Below are positions 52,063 through 62,814 of a stretch of DNA of 64,000 bases, piece after piece (within the stretch, counting starts at the first letter, position 1; every line of letters begins with the position of its first letter). The notes beneath the pieces were generated by a model, which was given only the letters and a program-made list of their open reading frames with translations, did not search any database and had not been told where the DNA came from. The position numbers and the translations under genes were made by a program. This DNA comes from Ptiloglossa arizonensis (taxonomy: Eukaryota; Arthropoda; Insecta; Hymenoptera; Colletidae): positions 106,620 through 170,619 of the forward strand of contig NW_027479262.1 of NCBI RefSeq assembly GCF_051014685.1, given 5' to 3'.

Positions 52063-55000
52063 AGCGTTTGGAGCAGCAGAATTGCGAAAAATTTTTTGCC
52101 TTCTCAACCATTTCTTGGCTTCAAACTCCCATATCTCGCGAACGGATTGACCTAACCCAAAAATTCCAATTGCATCTGAAAGTAGAACCTCGCCCGACTA
52201 CAGCGGTATGTGTATTTTTTCCCTAGGCCATTCTGGTTAAGCGTTTGGGGCAGCAGAATTGCGAAAAATTTGTTGCCTTCTCAACCATTTCTTGGCTTCA
52301 AACTCCCATATCTCGCGAACGGATTGACCTAACCCAAAAATTCCAATTGCATCTGAAAGTAGAACCTCGCCCGATTACAGCGGTATGTGTATTTTTTCCC
52401 TAGGCCATTCTGGTTAAGCGTTTGGAGCAGCAGAATTGCGAAAAATTTTTTGCCTTCTCAACCATTTCTTGGCTTCAAACTCCCATATCTCGCGAACGGA
52501 TTGACCTAACCCAAAAATTCCTGTAGTGTCTGGAAGTAGAGACTCGCCCGATTACAACGGTATGTGTATTTTTTCCCTAGGCCATTCTGGTTAAGCGTTT
52601 GGAGCAGCAGAATTGCGAAAAATTTTTTGCCTTCTCAACCATTTCTTGGCTTCAAACTCCCATATCTCGCGAACGGATTGACCTAACCCAAAAATTCCTG
52701 TAGTGTCTGGAAGTAGAGACTCGCCCGATTACAACGGTATGTGTATTTTTTCCCTAGGCCATTCTGGTTAAGCGTTTGGAGCAGCAGAATTGCGAAAAAT
52801 TTTTTGCATTCTCAACCATTTCTTGGCTTCAAACTCCCATATCTCGCGAACGGATTGACCTAACCCAAAAATTCCTGTAGCGTCTGGAAGTAGAGACTGG
52901 CCCGATTACAACGGTATGTGTATTTTTTCCCTAGGCCATTCTGGTTAAGCGTTTGGAGCAGCAGAATTGCGAAAAATTTTTTGCCTTCTCAACCATTTCT
53001 TGGCTTCAAACTCCCATATCTCGCGAACGGATTGACCTAACCCAAAAATTCCTATTGCATCTGAAAGTAGAAACTCGCCCGATTACAACGGTATGTGTAT
53101 TTTTCCCCTAGGCCATTCTGGTTAAGCGTTTGGAGCAGCAGAATTGCGAAAAATTTTTTGCATTCTCAACCATTTCTTGGCTTGAAACTCCCATATCTCG
53201 CGAACGAATTGACCTAACCCAAAAATTCCTGTTGCATCTGAAAGTAGAAACTCGCCCGATTACAACGGTATGTGTATTTTTTCCCTAGGCTATTCTGGTT
53301 AAGCGTTTGGAGCAGCAGAATTGCGAAAAATTTTTTGCCTTCTCAACCATTTCTTGGCTTCAAACTCCCATATCTCGCGAACGGATTGACCTAACCCAAA
53401 AATTCCAATTGCATCTGAAAGTAGAACCTCGCCCGATTACAGAGGTATGTGTATTTTTTCCCTAGGCCATTCTGGTTAAGCGTTTGGAGCAGCAGAATTG
53501 CGAAAAATTTTTTGCCTTCTCAACCATTTCTTGGCTTCAAACTCCCATATCTCGCGAACGGATTGACCTAACCCAAAAATTCCTGTAGTGTCTGGAAGTA
53601 GAGACTCGCCCGATTACAACGGTATGTGTATTTTTTCCCTAGGCCATTCTGGTTAAGCGTTTGGAGCAGCAGAATTGCGAAAAATTTTTTGCCTTCTCAA
53701 CCATTTCTTGGCTTCAAACTCCCATATCTCGCGAACGGATTGACCTAACCCAAAAATTCCTATTGCATCTGAAAGTAGAAACTCGCCCGATTACAACGGT
53801 ATGTGTATTTTTTCCCTAGGCCATTCTGGTTAAGCGTTTGGAGCAGCAGAATTGCAAAAAATTTGTTGCCTTCTCAACCATTTCTTGGCTTCAAACTCCC
53901 ATATCTCGCGAACGGATTGACCTAACCCAAAAATTCCAATTACAGCTGAAAGTAGAACCTCGCCCGATTACAGCGGTATGTGTATTTTTTCCCTAGGCCA
54001 TTCTGGTTAGGCGTTTGGGGCAGCAGAATTGCGAAAAATTTGTTGCCTTCTCAACCATTTCTTGGCTTCAAACTCCCATATCTCGCGAACGGATTGACCT
54101 AACCCAAAAATTCCAATTGCATCTGAAAGTAGAACCTCGCCCGATTACAGCGGTATGTGTATTTTTTCCCTAGGCCATTCTGGTTAAGCGTTTGGAGCAG
54201 CAGAATTGCGAAAAATTTTTTGCCTTCTCAACCATTTCTTGGCTTCAAACTCCCATATCTCGCGAACGGATTGACCTAACCCAAAAATTCCTGTTGCATC
54301 TGAAAGTAGAATCTCGCCCGATTATAACGGTATCTGTATTTTTTCCCTAGGCCATTCTGATTAAGCGTTTGGAGCAGCAGAATTGCGAAGAATTTTTTGC
54401 CTTCTCAACCATTTCTTGGCTTCAAACTCCCATATCTCGCGAACGGATTGACCTAACCCAAAAATTCCAATTGCATCTGAAAGTAGAACCTCGCCCGATT
54501 ACAGCGGTATGTGTATTTTTTTCCTAGGCCATTCTGGTTAAGCGTTTGGGGCAGCAGAATTGCGAAAAATTTGTTGCCTTCTCAACCATTTCTTGGCTTC
54601 AAACTCCCATATCTCGCGAACGGATTGACCTAACCCAAAAATTCCAATTGCATCTGAAAATAGAACCTCGCCCGATTACAGCGGTATGTGTATTTTTTCC
54701 CTAGGCCATTCTGGTTAAGCGTTTGGAGCAGCAGAATTGCGAAAAATTTTTTGCCTTCTCAACCATTTCTTGGCTTCAAACTCCCATATCTCGCGAACGG
54801 ATTGACCTAACCCAAAAATTCCTGTAGCGTCTGGAAGTAGAGACTCGCCCGATCACAACGGTATGTGTATTTTTTCCCTAGGCCATTCTGGTTAAGCGTT
54901 TGGAGCAGCAGAATTGCGAAAAATTTTTTGCCTTCTCAACCATTTCTTGGCTTCAAACTCCCATATCTCGCGAACGGATTGACCTAACCCAAAAATTCCT

Positions 55001-58000
55001 ATTGCATCTGAAAGTAGAAACTCGCCCGATTACAACGGTATGTGTATTTTTTCCCTAGGCCATTCTGGTTAAGCGTTTGGAGCAGCAGAATTGCGAAAAA
55101 TTTTTTGCCTTCTCAACCATTTCTCGGCTTCATACTCCCATATCTCGCGAACGGATTGACCTAACCCAAAAATTCCAATTGCATCTGAAAGTAGAACCTC
55201 GCCCGATTACAGCGGTATGTGTATTTTTTCCCTAGGCCATTCTGGTTAAGCGTTTGGAGCAGCAGAATTGCGAAAAATTTTTTGCCTTTTCAACCATTTC
55301 TTGGCTTCAAACTCCCATATCTCGCGAACGGATTGACCTAACCCAAAAATTCCTGTAGCGTCTGGAAGTAGAGACTCGCCCGATTACAACGGTATGTGTA
55401 TTTTTTCCCTAGGCCATTCTGGTTAAGCGTTTGGAGCAGCAGAATTGCGAAAAATTTTTTGCCTTCTCAACCATTTCTTGGCTTCAAACTCCCATATCTC
55501 GCGAACGGATTGACCTAACCCAAAAATTCCTATTGCATCTGAAAGTAGAAACTCGCCCGATTACAACGGTATGTGTATTTTTTCCCTAGGCCATTCTGGT
55601 TAAGCTTTTGGAGCAGCAGAAGTGCGAAAGATTTGTTGTCTTCTCAACCATTTCTTAGCTTCAATCTCCCATATCTCGCGAACGGATTGACCTAACCCAA
55701 AAATTCCTATTGCATCTGAAAGTAGAAACTCGCCCGATTACAACGGTGTGTGTATTTCTTCCCTAGGCCATTCTGGTTAAGCGTTTGGAGCAGCAGAAGT
55801 GCGAAAGATTTGTTGTCTTCTCAACCATTTCTTAGCTTCAAACTCCCATATCTCGCGAACGGATTGACCTAACCCAAAAATTCCTGTTGCATCTGAAAGT
55901 AGAATCTCGCCCGATTATAACGGTATCTGTATTTTTTCCCTAGGCCATTCTGGTTAAGCGTTTGGAGCAGCAGAATTGCGAAAAATTTTTTGCCTTCTCA
56001 ACCATTTCTTGGCTTCAAACTCCCATATCTCGCGAACGGATTGACCTAACCCAAAAATTCCTATTGCATCTGAAAGTAGAAACTCGCCCGATTACAACGG
56101 TATGTGTATTTTTTCCCTAGGCCATTCTGGTTAAGCGTTTGGAGCAGCAGAATTGCGAAAAATTTTTTGCATTCTCAACCATTTCTTGGCTTCAAACTCC
56201 CATATCTCGCGAACGGATTGACCTAACCCAAAAATTCCTATTGCATCTGAAATTCGAAACTCGCCCGATTACAACGGTATGTGTATTTTTTCCCTAGGCC
56301 ATTCTGGTTAAGCGTTTGGAGCAGCAGAATTGCGAAAAATTTGTTGCCTTCTCAACCATTTCTTGGCTTCAAACTCCCATATCTCGCGAACGGATTGACC
56401 TAACCCAAAAATTCCTATTGCATCTGAAATTCGAAACTCGCCCGATTACAACGGTATGTGTATTTTTTCCCTAGGCCATTCTGGTTAAGCGTTTGGAGCA
56501 GCAGAATTGCGAAAAATTTTTTGCCTTCTCAACCATTTCTTGGCTTCAAACTCCCATATCACGCGAACGGATTGACCTAACCCAAAAATTCCTGTAGCGT
56601 CTGGAAGTAGAGACTCGCCCGATTACAACGGTATGTGTATTTTTTCCCTAGGCCATTCTGGCTAAGCGTTTGGAGCAGCAGAATTGCGAAAAATTTTTTG
56701 CCTTCTCAACCATTTCTTGGCTTCAAACTCCCATATCTCGCGAACGGATTGACCTAACCCAAAAATTCCTATTGCATCTGAAAGTAGAAACTCGCCCGAT
56801 TACAACGGTATGTGTATTTTTTCCCTAGGCCATTCTGGTTAAGCGTTTGGAGCAGCAGAATTGCGAAAAATTTTTTGCCTTCTCAACCATTTCTTGGCTT
56901 CAAACTCCCATATCTCGCGAACGGATTGACCTAACCCAAAAATTCCAATTGCATCTGAAAGTAGAACCTCGCCCGATTACAACGGTATGTGTATTTTTTC
57001 CCTAGGCCATTCTGGTTAAGCGTTTGGAGCAGCAGAATTGCGAAAAATTTGTTGCCTTCTCAACCATTTCTTGGCTTCAAACTCCCATATCTCGCGAACG
57101 GATTGACCTAACCCAAAAATTCCTATTGCATCTGAAATTCGAAACTCGCCCGATTACAACGGTATGTGTATTTTTTCCCTAGGCCATTCTGGTTAAGCGT
57201 TTGGAGCAGCAGAATTGCGAAAAATTTTTTGCCTTCTCAACCATTTCTTGGCTTCAAACTCCCATATCACGCGAACGGATTGACCTAACCCAAAAATTCC
57301 TGTAGCGTCTGGAAGTAGAGACTCGCCCGATTACAACGGTATGTGTATTTTTTCCCTAGGCCATTCTGGCTAAGCGTTTGGAGCAGCAGAATTGCGAAAA
57401 ATTTTTTGCCTTCTCAACCATTTCTTGGCTTCAAACTCCCATATCACGCGAACGGATTGACCTAACCCAAAAATTCCTGTAGCGTCTGGAAGTAGAGACT
57501 CGCCCGATTACAACGGTATGTGTATTTTTTCCCTAGGCCATTCTGGCTAAGCGTTTGGAGCAGCAGAATTGCGAAAAATTTTTTGCCTTCTCAACCATTT
57601 CTTGGCTTCAAACTCCCATATCTCGCGAACGGATTGACCTAACCCAAAAATTCCTATTGCATCTGAAAGTAGAAACTCGCCCGATTACAACGGTATGTGT
57701 ATTTTTTCCCTAGGCCATTCTGGTTAAGCGTTTGGAGCAGCAGAATTGCGAAAAATTTTTTGCCTTCTCAACCATTTCTTGGCTTCAAACTCCCATATCT
57801 CGCGAACGGATTGACCTAACCCAAAAATTCCAATTGCATCTGAAAGTAGAACCTCGCCCGATTACAACGGTATGTGTATTTTTTCCCTAGGCCATTCTGG
57901 TTAAGCGTTTGGAGCAGCAGAATTGCGAAAAATTTGTTGCCTTCTCAACCATTTCTTGGCTTCAAACTCCCATATCTCGCGAACGGATTGACCTAACCCA

Positions 58001-58257
58001 AAAATTCCTATTGCATCTGAAATTCGAAACTCGCCCGATTACAACGGTATGTGTATTTTTTCCCTAGGCCATTCTGGTTAAGCGTTTGGAGCAGCAGAAT
58101 TGCGAAAAATTTTTTGCCTTCTCAACCATTTCTTGGCTTCAAACTCCCATATCACGCGAACGGATTGACCTAACCCAAAAATTCCTGTAGCGTCTGGAAG
58201 TAGAGACTCGCCCGATTACAACGGTATGTGTATTTTTTCCCTAGGCCATTCTGGCTA
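52063..58257 (+). repeat. 35-unit tandem duplication, first copy (6195 bp)
   Basis: tagagactgg at 52891 and 59086, gactacagcgg at 52196 and 58391, and ggttaggcg at 54005 and 60200 are exactly 6195 bp apart (35 x 177). The left edge is placed where 58252 begins to read ggctaagcg against ggttaagcg. The second copy starts where the first ends, so this is a direct tandem duplication. Beyond 54.3 kb the offset becomes 6549 bp, because this copy lacks two units. Confidence 0.88.
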
Positions 58258-58390
58258 AGCGTTTGGAGCAGCAGAATTGCGAAAAATTTTTTGCCTTCTC
58301 AACCATTTCTTGGCTTCAAACTCCCATATCTCGCGAACGGATTGACCTAACCCAAAAATTCCAATTGCATCTGAAAGTAGAACCTCGCCC
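56267..58390 (+). repeat. 4-unit HOR x-y-z-w (708 bp), three rounds
   Basis: Four subtypes follow in fixed order. x (starts 56267, 56975, 57860) has ttgttgcc and an aattcgaaac tail. y (56444, 57152, 58037) has catatcacgcg and a gtagcg tail. z (56621, 57506) begins ggctaagcg with a version-1 tail. w (56798, 57683) has the ccaattgc tail followed by gattacaacgg. Unit 57329 is a z-to-y hybrid and adds one unit. Unit 58214 begins as z and ends as the unit at 52019, making it the junction unit of the 35-unit duplication. Confidence 0.88.
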
Positions 58391-61300
58391 GACTACAGCG
58401 GTATGTGTATTTTTTCCCTAGGCCATTCTGGTTAAGCGTTTGGGGCAGCAGAATTGCGAAAAATTTGTTGCCTTCTCAACCATTTCTTGGCTTCAAACTC
58501 CCATATCTCGCGAACGGATTGACCTAACCCAAAAATTCCAATTGCATCTGAAAGTAGAACCTCGCCCGATTACAGCGGTATGTGTATTTTTTCCCTAGGC
58601 CATTCTGGTTAAGCGTTTGGAGCAGCAGAATTGCGAAAAATTTTTTGCCTTCTCAACCATTTCTTGGCTTCAAACTCCCATATCTCGCGAACGGATTGAC
58701 CTAACCCAAAAATTCCTGTAGTGTCTGGAAGTAGAGACTCGCCCGATTACAACGGTATGTGTATTTTTTCCCTAGGCCATTCTGGTTAAGCGTTTGGAGC
58801 AGCAGAATTGCGAAAAATTTTTTGCCTTCTCAACCATTTCTTGGCTTCAAACTCCCATATCTCGCGAACGGATTGACCTAACCCAAAAATTCCTGTAGTG
58901 TCTGGAAGTAGAGACTCGCCCGATTACAACGGTATGTGTATTTTTTCCCTAGGCCATTCTGGTTAAGCGTTTGGAGCAGCAGAATTGCGAAAAATTTTTT
59001 GCATTCTCAACCATTTCTTGGCTTCAAACTCCCATATCTCGCGAACGGATTGACCTAACCCAAAAATTCCTGTAGCGTCTGGAAGTAGAGACTGGCCCGA
59101 TTACAACGGTATGTGTATTTTTTCCCTAGGCCATTCTGGTTAAGCGTTTGGAGCAGCAGAATTGCGAAAAATTTTTTGCCTTCTCAACCATTTCTTGGCT
59201 TCAAACTCCCATATCTCGCGAACGGATTGACCTAACCCAAAAATTCCTATTGCATCTGAAAGTAGAAACTCGCCCGATTACAACGGTATGTGTATTTTTC
59301 CCCTAGGCCATTCTGGTTAAGCGTTTGGAGCAGCAGAATTGCGAAAAATTTTTTGCATTCTCAACCATTTCTTGGCTTGAAACTCCCATATCTCGCGAAC
59401 GAATTGACCTAACCCAAAAATTCCTGTTGCATCTGAAAGTAGAAACTCGCCCGATTACAACGGTATGTGTATTTTTTCCCTAGGCTATTCTGGTTAAGCG
59501 TTTGGAGCAGCAGAATTGCGAAAAATTTTTTGCCTTCTCAACCATTTCTTGGCTTCAAACTCCCATATCTCGCGAACGGATTGACCTAACCCAAAAATTC
59601 CAATTGCATCTGAAAGTAGAACCTCGCCCGATTACAGAGGTATGTGTATTTTTTCCCTAGGCCATTCTGGTTAAGCGTTTGGAGCAGCAGAATTGCGAAA
59701 AATTTTTTGCCTTCTCAACCATTTCTTGGCTTCAAACTCCCATATCTCGCGAACGGATTGACCTAACCCAAAAATTCCTGTAGTGTCTGGAAGTAGAGAC
59801 TCGCCCGATTACAACGGTATGTGTATTTTTTCCCTAGGCCATTCTGGTTAAGCGTTTGGAGCAGCAGAATTGCGAAAAATTTTTTGCCTTCTCAACCATT
59901 TCTTGGCTTCAAACTCCCATATCTCGCGAACGGATTGACCTAACCCAAAAATTCCTATTGCATCTGAAAGTAGAAACTCGCCCGATTACAACGGTATGTG
60001 TATTTTTTCCCTAGGCCATTCTGGTTAAGCGTTTGGAGCAGCAGAATTGCAAAAAATTTGTTGCCTTCTCAACCATTTCTTGGCTTCAAACTCCCATATC
60101 TCGCGAACGGATTGACCTAACCCAAAAATTCCAATTACAGCTGAAAGTAGAACCTCGCCCGATTACAGCGGTATGTGTATTTTTTCCCTAGGCCATTCTG
60201 GTTAGGCGTTTGGGGCAGCAGAATTGCGAAAAATTTGTTGCCTTCTCAACCATTTCTTGGCTTCAAACTCCCATATCTCGCGAACGGATTGACCTAACCA
60301 AAAAATTCCAATTGCATCTGAAAGTAGAACCTCGCCCGATTACAGCGGTATGTGTATTTTTTCCCTAGGCCATTCTGGTTAAGCGTTTGGAGCAGCAGAA
60401 TTGCGAAAAATTTTTTGCCTTCTCAACCATTTCTTGGCTTCAAACTCCCATATCTCGCGAACGGATTGACCTAACCCAAAAATTCCTATTGCATCTGAAA
60501 GTAGAAACTCGCCCGATTACAACGGTATGTGTATTTTTTCCCTAGGCCATTCTGGTTAAGCGTTTGGAGCAGCATAAGTGCGAAAGATTTGTTGTCTTCT
60601 CAACCATTTCTTAGCTTCAAACTCCCATATCTCGCGAACGGATTGACCTAACCCAAAAATTCCTATTGCATCTGAAAGTAGAAACTCGCCCGGTTACAAC
60701 GGTATGTGTATTTCTTCCCTAGGCCATTCTGGTTAAGCGTTTGGAGCAGCAGAAGTGCGAAAGATTTGTTGTCTTCTCAACTATTTCTTAGCTTCAAACT
60801 CCCATATCTCGCGAACGGATTGACCTAACCCAAAAATTCCTGTTGCATCTGAAAGTAGAATCTCGCCCGATTATAACGGTATCTGTATTTTTTCCCTAGG
60901 CCATTCTGATTAAGCGTTTGGAGCAGCAGAATTGCGAAGAATTTTTTGCCTTCTCAACCATTTCTTGGCTTCAAACTCCCATATCTCGCGAACGGATTGA
61001 CCTAACCCAAAAATTCCAATTGCATCTGAAAGTAGAACCTCGCCCGATTACAGCGGTATGTGTATTTTTTTCCTAGGCCATTCTGGTTAAGCGTTTGGGG
61101 CAGCAGAATTGCGAAAAATTTGTTGCCTTCTCAACCATTTCTTGGCTTCAAACTCCCATATCTCGCGAACGGATTGACCTAACCCAAAAATTCCAATTGC
61201 ATCTGAAAATAGAACCTCGCCCGATTACAGCGGTATGTGTATTTTTTCCCTAGGCCATTCTGGTTAAGCGTTTGGAGCAGCAGAATTGCGAAAAATTTTT

Positions 61301-62814
61301 TGCCTTCTCAACCATTTCTTGGCTTCAAACTCCCATATCTCGCGAACGGATTGACCTAACCCAAAAATTCCTGTAGCGTCTGGAAGTAGAGACTCGCCCG
61401 ATCACAACGGTATGTGTATTTTTTCCCTAGGCCATTCTGGTTAAGCGTTTGGAGCAGCAGAATTGCGAAAAATTTTTTGCCTTCTCAACCATTTCTTGGC
61501 TTCAAACTCCCATATCTCGCGAACGGATTGACCTAACCCAAAAATTCCTATTGCATCTGAAAGTAGAAACTCGCCCGATTACAACGGTATGTGTATTTTT
61601 TCCCTAGGCCATTCTGGTTAAGCGTTTGGAGCAGCAGAATTGCGAAAAATTTTTTGCCTTCTCAACCATTTCTCGGCTTCATACTCCCATATCTCGCGAA
61701 CGGATTGACCTAACCCAAAAATTCCAATTGCATCTGAAAGTAGAACCTCGCCCGATTACAGCGGTATGTGTATTTTTTCCCTAGGCCATTCTGGTTAAGC
61801 GTTTGGAGCAGCAGAATTGCGAAAATTTTTTGCCTTTTCAACCATTTCTTGGCTTCAAACTCCCATATCTCGCGAACGGATTGACCTAACCCAAAAATTC
61901 CTGTAGCGTCTGGAAGTAGAGACTCGCCCGATTACAACGGTATGTGTATTTTTTCCCTAGGCCATTCTGGTTAAGCGTTTGGAGCAGCAGAATTGCGAAA
62001 AATTTTTTGCCTTCTCAACCATTTCTTGGCTTCAAACTCCCATATCTCGCGAACGGATTGACCTAACCCAAAAATTCCTATTGCATCTGAAAGTAGAAAC
62101 TCGCCCGATTACAACGGTATGTGTATTTTTTCCCTAGGCCATTCTGGTTAAGCTTTTGGAGCAGCAGAAGTGCGAAAGATTTGTTGTCTTCTCAACCATT
62201 TCTTAGCTTCAATCTCCCATATCTCGCGAACGGATTGACCTAACCCAAAAATTCCTATTGCATCTGAAAGTAGAAACTCGCCCGATTACAACGGTATGTG
62301 TATTTCTTCCCTAGGCCATTCTGGTTAAGCGTTTGGAGCAGCAGAAGTGCGAAAGATTTGTTGTCTTCTCAACCATTTCTTAGCTTCAAACTCCCATATC
62401 TCGCGAACGGATTGACCTAACCCAAAAATTCCTGTTGCATCTGAAAGTAGAATCTCGCCCGATTATAACGGTATCTGTATTTTTTCCCTAGGCCATTCTG
62501 GTTAAGCGTTTGGAGCAGCAGAATTGCGAAAAATTTTTTGCCTTCTCAACCATTTCTTGGCTTCAAACTCCCATATCTCGCGAACGGATTGACCTAACCT
62601 AAAAATTCCTATTGCATCTGAAAGTAGAAACTCGCCCGATTACAACGGTATGTGTATTTTTTCCCTAGGCCATTCTGGTTAAGCGTTTGGAGCAGCAGAA
62701 TTGCGAAAAATTTTTTGCATTCTCAACCATTTCTTGGCTTCAAACTCCCATATCTCGCGAACGGATTGACCTAACCCAAAAATTTCTATTGCATCTGAAA
62801 GTAGAAACTCGCCC

